NCBI RefSeq assembly: GCF_004769635.1
Contig: NZ_RQGH01000007.1
Location: 124,001-188,000 of the forward strand
DNA: 64,000 nucleotides
Origin: Leptospira jelokensis
Lineage (GTDB): Bacteria > Spirochaetota > Leptospiria > Leptospirales > Leptospiraceae
Direction: 5' to 3'
This document shows positions 45,657-54,387 of this stretch, one piece after another (the stretch's first letter is position 1; each line of letters starts with the position of its first letter). The translations under genes and the position numbers were made by a program. The notes below the pieces were generated by a model. The model saw nothing but the letters and a program-made list of their open reading frames with translations. It searched no databases and had not been told where the DNA came from.

Positions 45657-45994
45657 ACCATCACGATTCAAAAACAGAAGATTCGCTCCCTCTCGAACTT
45701 CAAAATATTACATTCCATAAAAAATTTCCTAGCAAGCAAAGTTCGCCCGACTTCATAATTCCATCGCAGGAAAAATTCCAATGAGTGAGTCAATTCACTT
45801 AACCGAATGATGGAGTTATAGAATATTGGTGTATCGATCGATTCCAACGCAACGCCAATGGACAAGGAAACTAGGGCCAAATCTCCATTAGATTTTCATT
45901 TCTTTATACAATTACGTTTTCATTCAATCATTGGAAGATCATCGTTGAAAATTTTAGTTGAACAGTTCAAATGATTCGAAAGTTTATTAATTCC
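45657..45994. other. 338-base gap with a possible degenerate repeat
   Basis: No gene is convincing. A 71-codon frame on the minus strand (45668-45880) has no ribosome binding site. It contains GTTCGCCCGACTT at 45741, which partly matches bases near 46561 and 59011. A worn repeat is possible. Confidence 0.3.
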
Positions 45995-46462
45995 TTAACC
46001 ATTGGATCCTTGGGAATTTTGGGTGTATTTCTCCCAAGGTGGTTCCTTCCGGTTCACCATCCAGGCACTAAATCCATCCAGGAAGTAGAGGAAATCGATT
46101 TTATCCTCATGTTCAAAATCAAATCCTTGTAATGCATCATCGTAACACTGGAACCAAATCATCCTTTCTTTTTCTGAGATGGGAAACGCAAAATGGCGCA
46201 TTCTCATTCGGGCGGGTCCCCATTTTTCAATATAATAACTTGGACCACCTAACACTTGGATCATAAAGTCTGCTTGTTTTTCCTTCGCAAGTTCCCAATC
46301 ACCCTGGAACATCCATCGGATTTCGGAATCCTTTATCCGATCATAAAAATCGGATACGAGCCTTCGGATATTTGGTTCACCCCATTTTTGAAAAAGGAGT
46401 CTGACTTGAGGATGGGAAGGTGGTGGTCCACCTGGAGGGGTGTAAATTTCGTTTGGTTCCAA
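45995..46462 (-). CDS. Truncated haemoglobin (group II-like)
   Basis: The 155-residue protein fits truncated haemoglobins. An unusual Pro-rich N-terminal leader (EIYTPPGGPPPSHPQVRL) is followed by the globin core: LVSDFYDRIKDSEIRWMF near 35, IEKWGPARMRMRHFAFPIS near 78 with the likely proximal histidine, and ERMIWFQCYDDAL near 100. Group II proteins bind oxygen and ligands such as NO or sulphide. It is transcribed away from the CitE-like gene. Confidence 0.88.
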   Translation of the reverse strand: MEPNEIYTPPGGPPPSHPQVRLLFQKWGEPNIRRLVSDFYDRIKDSEIRWMFQGDWELAKEKQADFMIQVLGGPSYYIEKWGPARMRMRHFAFPISEKERMIWFQCYDDALQGFDFEHEDKIDFLYFLDGFSAWMVNRKEPPWEKYTQNSQGSNG

Positions 46463-46469
46463 TGGAATT

Positions 46470-46590
46470 CCAGCTTCGCGAAAGGGACAGGAAGGGGAAG
46501 TCGATTTTCGACCGGAGCCGAAGGCGTAGCCCGGACTGGCCCGGCCCTTTGGGACAAAGGGTTCGCCCCACTCTTTCAGGAAGAGAGGGA
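46470..46590. repeat. GC-rich patch with hairpin, possible dispersed repeat
   Basis: G+C is clearly higher than in surrounding A/T-rich sequence from about 46485 to 46580. It contains CCCTTTG-GGA-CAAAGGG (46545-46561) and GCCGAAGGCGTAGCCCGG. Short coding frames here are artefacts of the composition. A small repeat or mobile remnant is possible but only one copy is in this window. Confidence 0.4.
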
Positions 46591-46721
46591 AATTTTTTAG
46601 GGACTGTATGTTTCAACTGAGGGCATAGAGGAAATGGATCACAACAGATTTTGCCATTAAATCCTGGACGACAGGTAAAATTCACAAAACTTGGTAAAAA
46701 AATCCGAAAAAGGTATACTAA

Positions 46722-47714
46722 ATGGCACTGACTCACCCGCAATCAGCTCTCTTTGCAGGAGAAAAACCTTTCCCTATCATCCCTGCTTGTGAACACTTCG
46801 CTGGATCTGAAAAACTCATCACAAAGGCTCTCGAGTTGCAAAACAAACTTGGCGGACTTTTCGACATTACGATGGACTGTGAAGACGGTGCTCAAACTGG
46901 GAAAGAAAAAGAACACGCAGAAATGATTGTTCGCATCCAAAACTCTGAACTCAATAAACATAAAATGAGTGGAGTTCGTATCCATGATTATACCAACGAA
47001 CATTGGAGAGGTGATATTGATATCATCGTTCCAGGTGCTGGAAATGTGATTGCTTATATCACAATCCCAAAACCAACAAAAGCAAGCCAAGTAAAAGAAC
47101 AAATCACTTACATCCAAGAAACATGCAAAAAAGCTGGCATCAAAAGAGAAATCCCAATTCACGTTTTAATTGAAACTCACGGTGCGTTAAACGATGTTTT
47201 TGAAATCGCAAGCCTTCCTTGGTTACAAGTGTTAGATTTCGGACTCATGGACTTTATCTCTGGTCACCATGGTGCAATCCCTGCATCTTGTATGAAATCA
47301 CCTGGTCAATTTGATCACGAGTTGTTACGCCGTGCAAAATCAAATATGGTTGCAGCTGCACTTATGAACGGTGTGATCCCTGCTCACAACGTAACTTTGG
47401 ATTTGAAAAACACTTACCAAACTTACCAAGATGCAAAACGTGCTCATGATGAATTTGGATTCTTACGTATGTGGTCGATTTACCCTGCACAAATCCAATC
47501 CATCTTAGATGCAATGGCGCCAAACTTCGCGGAAACACAAACTGCTTGTGATATCCTAATCAAAGCACAAGACGCTGATTGGGGACCGATCCAACATGAT
47601 GGGGACCTTCATGACCGTGCAACCTATCGATATTTCTGGGAACTAGTCCAAAGAGCAAAACTCACAGGACAAAAACTTCCTGATGAAGTAGAAAAAAGAT
47701 TTTTTTCTAAATAA
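46722..47714 (+). CDS. CitE-like HpcH/HpaI aldolase-family protein
   Basis: The 330-residue TIM-barrel protein has the acidic metal motif FDITMDCEDGAQTG near 47, VLIETHGALNDVFEIA near 148 and DFGLMDFISGHHG near 171. These are typical of the CitE/malyl-CoA lyase group, which handles beta-hydroxyacyl-CoA substrates such as citryl- or citramalyl-CoA. No citrate lyase partner genes are near, so it is a stand-alone lyase of unknown substrate. A strong terminator follows. Confidence 0.82.
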   Translation: MALTHPQSALFAGEKPFPIIPACEHFAGSEKLITKALELQNKLGGLFDITMDCEDGAQTGKEKEHAEMIVRIQNSELNKHKMSGVRIHDYTNEHWRGDIDIIVPGAGNVIAYITIPKPTKASQVKEQITYIQETCKKAGIKREIPIHVLIETHGALNDVFEIASLPWLQVLDFGLMDFISGHHGAIPASCMKSPGQFDHELLRRAKSNMVAAALMNGVIPAHNVTLDLKNTYQTYQDAKRAHDEFGFLRMWSIYPAQIQSILDAMAPNFAETQTACDILIKAQDADWGPIQHDGDLHDRATYRYFWELVQRAKLTGQKLPDEVEKRFFSK

Positions 47715-47760
47715 GAAATTTTAGAAAAAAAAGTTTCAATCTTATTCGAAACTGAAATAC

Positions 47761-47790
47761 AAAAAAGCCCACTGCAACGTGGGCTTTTTT
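47761..47790 (+). terminator. Intrinsic terminator after the CitE-like gene
   Basis: GCCCAC (47767-47772), loop TGCAAC and GTGGGC (47779-47784), then TTTTTT; the upstream A-run can extend the stem. It also reads as a terminator on the minus strand for the converging chemoreceptor gene. Confidence 0.92.
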
Positions 47791-47853
47791 ATTTGCAAAC
47801 ATCTTATCAATGATACTGCATTTGGACTATAATCAGGCAAAACTCAATTTCAT

Positions 47854-49926
47854 TTAGTTCAATTTGAATTTTTCCACTTGGGTTGACAAATAAGAAGCTT
47901 GAGAAGCGATTTCGGCCGAAACAATCGTTAGTTGGTCGGAACCAGATGCAACATCCTGTGTCCCGTTTGAAATGCTAATGATGGTTTTGGAAATTTCTTC
48001 TGTGGCACGTTTTTGTTCAAACACTGCTTCCTCAATTTGAAGGTTTAAATTGGTAAGTAGGCCTGAGTTTTGCGCAATGTCTTTTGCATTGTTTTCTTGG
48101 AGCAAAACAGAATTTAACACACGATTGGCGGATGTTTCAAACTCTTTCACTCGGCTATTCAAAAGGTTCAGGACTTGTGCGGCTTCCGTTACTTTTTTGT
48201 TTCCATTTTCAACGGCGGAGTTTGTGGAAATGACAAGGTCTCCAATTTCCTTTACAGAGGTTCCCGTTTGTAACGCAAGTTTACCAATTTCTTCAGCAAC
48301 TACTGCAAAACCACGTCCTGCATCACCCGCTCTCGCAGCTTCTATGGCAGCATTTAATGCAAGTAAGTTGGTCTTTTCGGAAATCTCAGTGATGATATCT
48401 AGGACCTCGCTAATTCGTTCGGCTTTTTCACCAATATCTTCCATGGCTTTTGTGGAATCATTCATGGCAGTTTCCCCTACTACTGCATGTTCCCTGGATT
48501 CGGAAGCAAACTTGGCAAGGTATTCCATCTCTTTATTGATATTCTGCACTTCTTCACGTAAAGTTAAAACCGATTTATCAATTTCTTTCATTTTCAAAAC
48601 AGCTTCTTCCATCGATTTTCCAACATTATCAGCAGAAGCCGATAACTCTTCCACAGCGGCCGATGATTCCTCAGCGGCACTCGCTTGTGTTTGCGAAATG
48701 TCTGATAGATTTTGTGAAGTTGTTGCCATTTGTTTGGATTGATTACCCAATTTTTCTACCGTGTTTTTGATATCACCAATGATGGAGACCAAACTATTTC
48801 TCATTTGGTTCATGGAACTTAACAAACTTCCAATTTCATCTTGGTTGATTTCTTCGGGACTCGACGCAAGGTTTCCATTTGCGATTTGTGATGAAAAATC
48901 AATTGCTTTATTCAACCTAAGACTGATTAGGTTTTTGAAAACAAAGTTTAAAAAGAATAATACGACAAACAAAATTAGTAGGGAAATTCCAATGGAACTA
49001 ATCACCACTTTTGTCACCTGATCAGTTAAAATGGAATCAGGAATGCTCACCTGTAATGCCCAAAACTGGGGGTCTTTTCCAATATGAAATGGTGTAAAAT
49101 AATCGGTGTAGCCGTCGTGATGGATGGTGAACATTTCACCCAATTTTAGTTTTTCTAAATAAATCTTTAAGTGTTCTGGATTTTCTATTTTTTTTCCCAA
49201 TTTGTCTTGGTCTTGACCATACATCACATAGGTTCCGTCATCAGAAATGAATGCGATGTATCCTTGCCCTCGGAAAGGTTTGCTATCACCGATTTTTTCC
49301 TGTAAGGTGCCAATATCCAAATCAATTCCTGCTGCTCCTAAAAATTTACCTTTCGGGTAAATGGGAACGACAAGTGAAATCATTTGAATTTTTTTTCCAC
49401 CAGCAATGTATTCATAGGGACCAAACACTTTTGCTTTATTTGTTTTTTTTACCTGAAGGTAATAATCTCCAGCGCCATTGGGATTATCATAATCAACAAG
49501 AGGTTCAAAATTGATTTTGCCATCAGGTGTGTGGTGAAGGTATGGAATGAAACGACCAGTTTTGTCATGACCAGGTTTTCCTACAAACGCTGCGTCTCTC
49601 CCTTCATAGGCATTTGGCTCATAACACAGCCAGATCCCAAAAATATTGTCATTTCGTTCTAATATTTCCCGTAGGCTACTGATCATCGAATCCCTTGGCG
49701 GAGAGGCATAAAACAAAGCAAAACGATAACCGCGGATCACACCCATCATCGCATTCAAATGTTCTTGGATTTGAAAGGACCATTTTTCCGAAGTAATCTT
49801 TGCATTTTCTTCGATTTCCGATCTCAGATCGGTCACAGTTCGGTAGATTTGGAAGGATGTTAAAATCGTAAATCCAACGAACAAAATTCCAGCGATAAAT
49901 AACGAAACCCTCTGGCGAATACTCAT
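47854..49926 (-). CDS. Methyl-accepting chemotaxis protein
   Basis: From ATG 49924-49926 it has 690 residues: membrane helix near 10-30, a periplasmic dCache-like sensor (about 35-300, with [21 protein letters not shown]), a second membrane helix near 305-330, HAMP, and a cytoplasmic signalling domain whose hairpin is [20 protein letters not shown] near 525. It would feed CheW-CheA. A TTG 72 bases upstream is less likely. The ligand is unknown. Confidence 0.92.
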   Translation of the reverse strand: MSIRQRVSLFIAGILFVGFTILTSFQIYRTVTDLRSEIEENAKITSEKWSFQIQEHLNAMMGVIRGYRFALFYASPPRDSMISSLREILERNDNIFGIWLCYEPNAYEGRDAAFVGKPGHDKTGRFIPYLHHTPDGKINFEPLVDYDNPNGAGDYYLQVKKTNKAKVFGPYEYIAGGKKIQMISLVVPIYPKGKFLGAAGIDLDIGTLQEKIGDSKPFRGQGYIAFISDDGTYVMYGQDQDKLGKKIENPEHLKIYLEKLKLGEMFTIHHDGYTDYFTPFHIGKDPQFWALQVSIPDSILTDQVTKVVISSIGISLLILFVVLFFLNFVFKNLISLRLNKAIDFSSQIANGNLASSPEEINQDEIGSLLSSMNQMRNSLVSIIGDIKNTVEKLGNQSKQMATTSQNLSDISQTQASAAEESSAAVEELSASADNVGKSMEEAVLKMKEIDKSVLTLREEVQNINKEMEYLAKFASESREHAVVGETAMNDSTKAMEDIGEKAERISEVLDIITEISEKTNLLALNAAIEAARAGDAGRGFAVVAEEIGKLALQTGTSVKEIGDLVISTNSAVENGNKKVTEAAQVLNLLNSRVKEFETSANRVLNSVLLQENNAKDIAQNSGLLTNLNLQIEEAVFEQKRATEEISKTIISISNGTQDVASGSDQLTIVSAEIASQASYLSTQVEKFKLN

Positions 49927-50038
49927 AGGGATCGATCTTACTGATTTGGAAAATTTTGTAAATTGTTTCGTGTTTGTTCTAATTAAAAATCCAAACAAAA
50001 AACAAGATTTGGTCTGGGTTTTTTAGGAGAATCACGAA

Positions 50039-50059
50039 CCGAACCCTGATTGGGTTCGG
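50039..50059. terminator. Hairpin between fecR-like and chemoreceptor genes
   Basis: CCGAACCC-TGATT-GGGTTCGG is a perfect eight-pair stem. No clear U-run follows on either strand, so it may be a weak terminator or an RNA-end structure. It lies 21 bases past the fecR-like stop. Confidence 0.5.
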
Positions 50060-50080
50060 CCCTGGGATACATTTTGTCCC

Positions 50081-51223
50081 TTATTTTTTATTTCGTGTTT
50101 GGATTTTGAAATTTCGATATTCCACATATTCAATTTCGTCCATTTGGAGTTGGAACACCCCTTTCGTGGAATGTACGATAAAAATATCACCTAACTGGGC
50201 AACAACTGCACCTGAAAGGATCTCTCCGTTGGATTTATGAATCGTTTCCAATACGCTATAATGTTTTTGGATTTCTTCTTCCTCATCAAACCCCATTTTT
50301 TCTGCTTCCGAGGCAATTTGGTTGAGTGCGTTTTTACGTTTGTTTTCATGATCGGTTTCGATTTGCCCGATCGTTTCTTTAGTTCCTTCTGCCGGAACAT
50401 CCTTTGATTCAATTTGTTTTTGGATCAAGTCTGAATCTACGGAGACTAAGGTTTCCGCTTCTGCTTTTTCCTTGGGAGAAATGGGACTCGCTACTTTTCC
50501 AATCCCTCCATTGGGAAGGTTAGTAAATCCATCTAACTGATCTTTGGTGAGAGAGGATGCCGCCATTTTGGCATTGATCAAGTATACAAGTTCGTTTAAA
50601 TCGGGATTCACTTCTAAGGATTCGCCTGGCTCTAAAACCACATCGTTTTCTTCTATGGTTTTCACAAATCGTTCGTAATTTTCTTTCGAAAGTCCATCAT
50701 TCAATTCAATGAGTTTGGGGCCAGTTTTGAATGCTACTGACACTGCCCCCTCGTACACTTTTACTTTCGGGACAGAACCTTTTTCCAATTCAAAGGAAAA
50801 GATTGTTCCGCGAACACCAGCCACCATCGTAGGGGAACTGATCGACAAACCTTGGTTTGCCTTTAATTTTACCGATTTAACAATTAAATTTCCTGTCCAA
50901 ATGTATAAGTCAGTGTTGGGTCTAGAATCACCAGACAAATCACGAAACAACACATCGGAGTTTTCCTTGATCCGTATCACTTCACCACGATAGGTTTGGA
51001 GATCGACCTTCCCTAGTTTGGAAAGGATACGATCACCGGGTCTGATCACATCCCCCAAACTTGCGATCCGTTCTTTGCCATTGCTAAGAAGGATGACCTG
51101 ACCTTGGAGAAAGGTTACAACAGCTCCTGCTGTTTCGTCCTTTCCATCCGACTTTGAGAAAGAAAGAAAATTGCATTGGATGATACTGAGAAGGAGGAGA
51201 GAGGATAAAATATATTTTTTCAT
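50081..51223 (-). CDS. FecR-domain lipoprotein
   Basis: From ATG 51221-51223 (MKKYILSSLLLLSIIQCNF) it has 380 residues: lipoprotein signal with lipobox C17, a FecR-type domain (about 35-150) with ENSDVLFRDLSG and ISSPTMVAGVRGTIFSFEL, then a charged coiled-coil region (about 230-320) and a short beta tail. Isolated FecR-domain lipoproteins are common in spirochaetes and are usually not iron regulators. The role is unknown. Confidence 0.85.
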   Translation of the reverse strand: MKKYILSSLLLLSIIQCNFLSFSKSDGKDETAGAVVTFLQGQVILLSNGKERIASLGDVIRPGDRILSKLGKVDLQTYRGEVIRIKENSDVLFRDLSGDSRPNTDLYIWTGNLIVKSVKLKANQGLSISSPTMVAGVRGTIFSFELEKGSVPKVKVYEGAVSVAFKTGPKLIELNDGLSKENYERFVKTIEENDVVLEPGESLEVNPDLNELVYLINAKMAASSLTKDQLDGFTNLPNGGIGKVASPISPKEKAEAETLVSVDSDLIQKQIESKDVPAEGTKETIGQIETDHENKRKNALNQIASEAEKMGFDEEEEIQKHYSVLETIHKSNGEILSGAVVAQLGDIFIVHSTKGVFQLQMDEIEYVEYRNFKIQTRNKK

Positions 51224-51307
51224 ATTGGTTTCCAATTCGGTCAGTATTTTAAGTAACAAACCAATCTGATCATTTTTTCAAAAAATGGAAAGGTTTTTTT
51301 TGTGATT

Positions 51308-51949
51308 TCAAATTAATTTGGATTTTCCTAAGTTCCATAACAAAAAATACAAAACGATGACAAAACTCAAACTTGATAAAAAAACAACCAAATTGTAAAT
51401 TCGGTTTTTTTGCAAATCAGTTGGCAACAAATCAGCTGTTACAGGACGAACGAATTGCATCAAAATTAAGATATAACCAATAAATGCCATTGTTGGACCA
51501 ATAAACAAGAGTTTACCGCCGAAACTATAGCTACTCAATACAATGGGATCTCCCTTAGGATGAGAAGCCAAAACATCTAATTCCCTATAATCCAAATTCC
51601 CAAATTGGTACCCGATGGGGGTTCCAAATACGAGAATGCTCGTTCCATTTTGAAAATGGATTTCTAAATCAGTTCCAGAAACTCCAACAGAACTTGCCCC
51701 AGTCCTCACAAGGGAAGCACCTTCGGAATTGTAACCGATCCTAAGGATATCGGAGGTCAAAAAGGAATCCTTTGAACTTTGGAAAAACCCTTTCCTTTCC
51801 AATTCACAACTTTCGTTTTGGCACTTCAGTGTGGCACCAACTCCCACATAGGCAAACAGGATCACAGGCAGGATCAGGAAAAGGATTCCAACAAAGAATT
51901 GTTTTCCATTCCAAGATTGCGTATTGATTGGTTCTGGAATTGGATTCAT
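51308..51949 (-). CDS. Uncharacterised membrane protein
   Basis: The 213-residue protein has one N-terminal membrane helix (FFVGILFLILPVILFAYVGV), a soluble beta-rich loop with CQNESCE, and two C-terminal helices. The ribosome binding site (GAGGG) and start codon are inside a hairpin at 51949-51976. It follows the CLC gene by 48 bases. The function is unknown. Confidence 0.7.
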   Translation of the reverse strand: MNPIPEPINTQSWNGKQFFVGILFLILPVILFAYVGVGATLKCQNESCELERKGFFQSSKDSFLTSDILRIGYNSEGASLVRTGASSVGVSGTDLEIHFQNGTSILVFGTPIGYQFGNLDYRELDVLASHPKGDPIVLSSYSFGGKLLFIGPTMAFIGYILILMQFVRPVTADLLPTDLQKNRIYNLVVFLSSLSFVIVLYFLLWNLGKSKLI

Positions 51950-51976
51950 GATACCCTCACTGCGTAGTGAGTATCA
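51949..51976 (-). promoter_or_regulatory. Hairpin covering ribosome binding site and start codon
   Basis: On the minus strand TGATA pairs with TATCA and CTCACT with AGTGAG around an ACGC loop, with a two-base bulge. The 3' arm holds GAGGG and the stem reaches the ATG of the 51949 gene. It could block translation unless opened; a weak terminator for clc is the alternative. Confidence 0.5.
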
Positions 51977-51997
51977 ACGATGGATGAATAAAAGCAA

Positions 51998-53272
51998 TCA
52001 TTTAAGATCGGAAATTTTTTTACCAACATGGGAATGGGGACGAAACCATTTCTTTTTTCCAATGACTTGCGAAGAATAGATACTCACGTGACCGGACATG
52101 ATGTAAGAGATTTGAGTTGCCAACAAATAATAGAGACCAGAGGAAACACCAAATAACTCCATCCCCATAACAGCACAAGCAAGTGGTGTATTCGTAGCTC
52201 CCGAGAAAACGGCGATAAATCCAACACTCACAAAGAGTAAGATATGCTCTGGACTGATTCCAGAAAACAAATTCCCTAAAGCTGCTCCTATAAAAAAAAG
52301 AGGGGTAACTTCCCCACCTTTAAATCCAAATCCAATGGTAATTGCAGTAAGTAGTAGTTTCCAAAGAAATGCGGTATCTGGCAAATTCAGAGTAAACGCT
52401 GATTGGATGATAGGCACACCTAATCCAAAATAATCCAAACTCACACCACACACAAAGAATACCAAAAGGATCATTCCACCTAACACTGGCCTTAGTGGTG
52501 GGTATGAGATCATTTTTTGTGAAAGATTGGAGATTGTATGAATGGCATAAATAAATGCCTTTGCAACAAAACCAGAAGCAATCGAAAGTATAAAAATTCC
52601 CAATACCAAATTCAGTTCCCATTGGAAGGGAACGGAAGGAAAGATACTATGTTTTACATTCCAAAGTAAACATACCCAATGAGAACACCAAGCAACGAGT
52701 AGAGATGGTAAAAAAAGTTTCCAACGGTACACACCAATTTGAATCACTTCAATGGAAAAAATGGCAGCTGCAAAAGGAGTTCCAAACACAGCAGAAAATC
52801 CAGCGCTCATTCCTAGAATAATCAATGTTTGGTGTTCTTTTCCATAAATAGGAAAAAATCTGGCCAGTTGGTGGGCAAGAGAACCACCCATTTGAACTGC
52901 GGTTCCTTCTCGGCCAGCGGATCCACCCACCAAATGGGTACCAAGTGTTCCGATGAAAACAAAGGGTGTCATCCGAAAGGGGATGATGGATCTAGGCGAA
53001 TGGATTTCTTCAAGTAGTAAATTATTCCCTTGGTTTGCCCGACACCCAAATCTGTGGTACATCCAACCGATACACCCACCTGCCAAGGGGAGTAAATAGA
53101 ACAAAAAAAGATTTTTTTCTCGGACCTCTGTCACAAAATCAAGAGCGAGCAGGAAGAAGGCAGACACTGTTCCTACCAAAACAGAAACCCATAGGGAATA
53201 GAATGCCCAACGGATGGTGAACTGAATTTTCGTTTCGGTGTTTGGGTTTTGATTCCTTTCCGTCTGAATCAT
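51998..53272 (-). CDS. CLC-family chloride/anion channel or antiporter
   Basis: The 424-residue protein has about ten membrane helices and the CLC core: gating-glutamate motif GGSAGREGTAVQMGGS near 116 and GFKGGEVTPLFFIGAALG near 320. The motif is GREGT rather than GREGP, and the usual GSGIP filter is not seen. This sequence style resembles SycA-like CLCs, some of which are fluoride exporters; I infer that only weakly. No fluoride riboswitch motif is found upstream. Confidence 0.85.
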   Translation of the reverse strand: MIQTERNQNPNTETKIQFTIRWAFYSLWVSVLVGTVSAFFLLALDFVTEVREKNLFLFYLLPLAGGCIGWMYHRFGCRANQGNNLLLEEIHSPRSIIPFRMTPFVFIGTLGTHLVGGSAGREGTAVQMGGSLAHQLARFFPIYGKEHQTLIILGMSAGFSAVFGTPFAAAIFSIEVIQIGVYRWKLFLPSLLVAWCSHWVCLLWNVKHSIFPSVPFQWELNLVLGIFILSIASGFVAKAFIYAIHTISNLSQKMISYPPLRPVLGGMILLVFFVCGVSLDYFGLGVPIIQSAFTLNLPDTAFLWKLLLTAITIGFGFKGGEVTPLFFIGAALGNLFSGISPEHILLFVSVGFIAVFSGATNTPLACAVMGMELFGVSSGLYYLLATQISYIMSGHVSIYSSQVIGKKKWFRPHSHVGKKISDLK

Positions 53273-53277
53273 TTGTC

Positions 53278-53321
53278 AAAAAAAGATCCTTTCCCCCTAC
53301 CACCAAGGATAGGAAAGGATC
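53278..53321 (-). terminator. Terminator-like hairpin just before clc
   Basis: GATCCTTTCC and GGAAAGGATC (53312-53321 and 53285-53294) form a perfect ten-pair stem, followed on the minus strand by a seven-T run that ends five bases before the clc ATG. It could end transcription of the acyltransferase gene or act as a leader attenuator for clc. The 3' arm carries the only ribosome-binding-site-like bases. Confidence 0.6.
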
Positions 53322-53361
53322 GTTTCCTAAAAACAGAAAAATTCACTGGAGGGGATTTTTT

Positions 53362-53394
53362 CACTGAGAGTAAATTAGCACGGAGAGTAAATTT
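53362..53394. repeat. Two 16-base direct repeats upstream of clc
   Basis: CACTGAGAGTAAATTA (53362-53377) and CACGGAGAGTAAATTT (53379-53394) differ at two positions and have a 17-base period. They lie about 90 bases upstream of the clc start and could be a regulator-binding pair. Confidence 0.45.
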
Positions 53395-53549
53395 ATCGTG
53401 AAGGAACCTTCAGTTCCAAATACAAAAGATAGCCGATGGAATTTTACATTGTGAGAAAATTCTTCCTTCCTTTAAAATTCTATGGGAAGGAACGATATTT
53501 TCTTTCAAGTACGTAAAATAACGAAACCAAAGATTCAAAACTTTTGTAA

Positions 53550-54323
53550 CTAGGAAACCATCCTTTCGAGTTTTTCTAATTCTTTTTTCTTGTCTTTCAT
53601 TAACGTTTCCGCTTTTAAAAGGTACGCATCAAAGTTAGAATGATCCTTCGCCATAATGGAACCACAATAATGAAAATATATCTTTTTTGATTTTGAAAGA
53701 TGTTTGTATTCGCTTAAACTAGAATAACCCATAAATCCACTAACGACAAATACATCCAAGTTGATGTTAAATTTATACGCAATTTTCATCACACCTGTTT
53801 GAAACGGTTTGATTTCTTCCGTAAAAGTCCGCTCCCCTTCTGGATATAAAAAGATTGATCTTGTCTTTAAAACACGTAATACATCAGTTTTAAAATTGCG
53901 AAAATTAGGTTTTTTTTCAGAATATATGACTGCTTCAACGATGGTCTTATGCATCATAAGCGGGATGATTTTATACCTTTGGATGATATCACCACCTAAG
54001 TAAGATAAACGAATATCCTTTTCTTTACTTAGATATGGTAAAGATACAATTAAGGGCACTTCCAAGGCATTTGTATGATTACAAATGAGGAATCGGTTGT
54101 TCCCTTTCGGATCCCAAGAACCAAGAGAAACTTCTAACGTACGACCTGTCACAAAGAAAAACGAACGATACCAAAAATAACCCAAAAAATTGTTAATACG
54201 ATTTGACCATCTGTCAAGTCCGGTAACCTTGAAAACATAGGAAAAAACCAATCCTATCGGAAAGATTACTACGACTACAGGTATAAAATAACATAAGACG
54301 ACAAAAAACTGAAGTTTGCCCAT
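53550..54323 (-). CDS. PlsC-like phospholipid acyltransferase
   Basis: The 257-residue protein has one or two N-terminal membrane helices and the acyltransferase block: ICNHTNALEVP near 82 and LYPEGERTF near 159. The catalytic HX4D motif reads H-T-N-A-L-E, with E replacing D. The PEG motif is intact. It probably acylates lysophosphatidate or a related lipid at the inner membrane, with some doubt because of the substitution. Confidence 0.8.
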   Translation of the reverse strand: MGKLQFFVVLCYFIPVVVVIFPIGLVFSYVFKVTGLDRWSNRINNFLGYFWYRSFFFVTGRTLEVSLGSWDPKGNNRFLICNHTNALEVPLIVSLPYLSKEKDIRLSYLGGDIIQRYKIIPLMMHKTIVEAVIYSEKKPNFRNFKTDVLRVLKTRSIFLYPEGERTFTEEIKPFQTGVMKIAYKFNINLDVFVVSGFMGYSSLSEYKHLSKSKKIYFHYCGSIMAKDHSNFDAYLLKAETLMKDKKKELEKLERMVS

Positions 54324-54387
54324 GGGAGAATAGAAGTAGAGATGTATAGAAGGTAAACAAATATTCTATCCAACAGGATAAAAAAAC

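Noticed and set aside
45668..45880. 71-codon minus-strand frame
   Set aside because: No ribosome binding site and odd composition; it may be a worn repeat rather than a gene.
46256..46742. Several overlapping frames in the GC-rich patch near 46.5 kb
   Set aside because: They arise from G+C-rich sequence with few stops on both strands and overlap the globin gene.
53273..53549. Fluoride riboswitch before the CLC gene
   Set aside because: The conserved GGCGATGG and GCTGATG blocks are absent on the minus strand.
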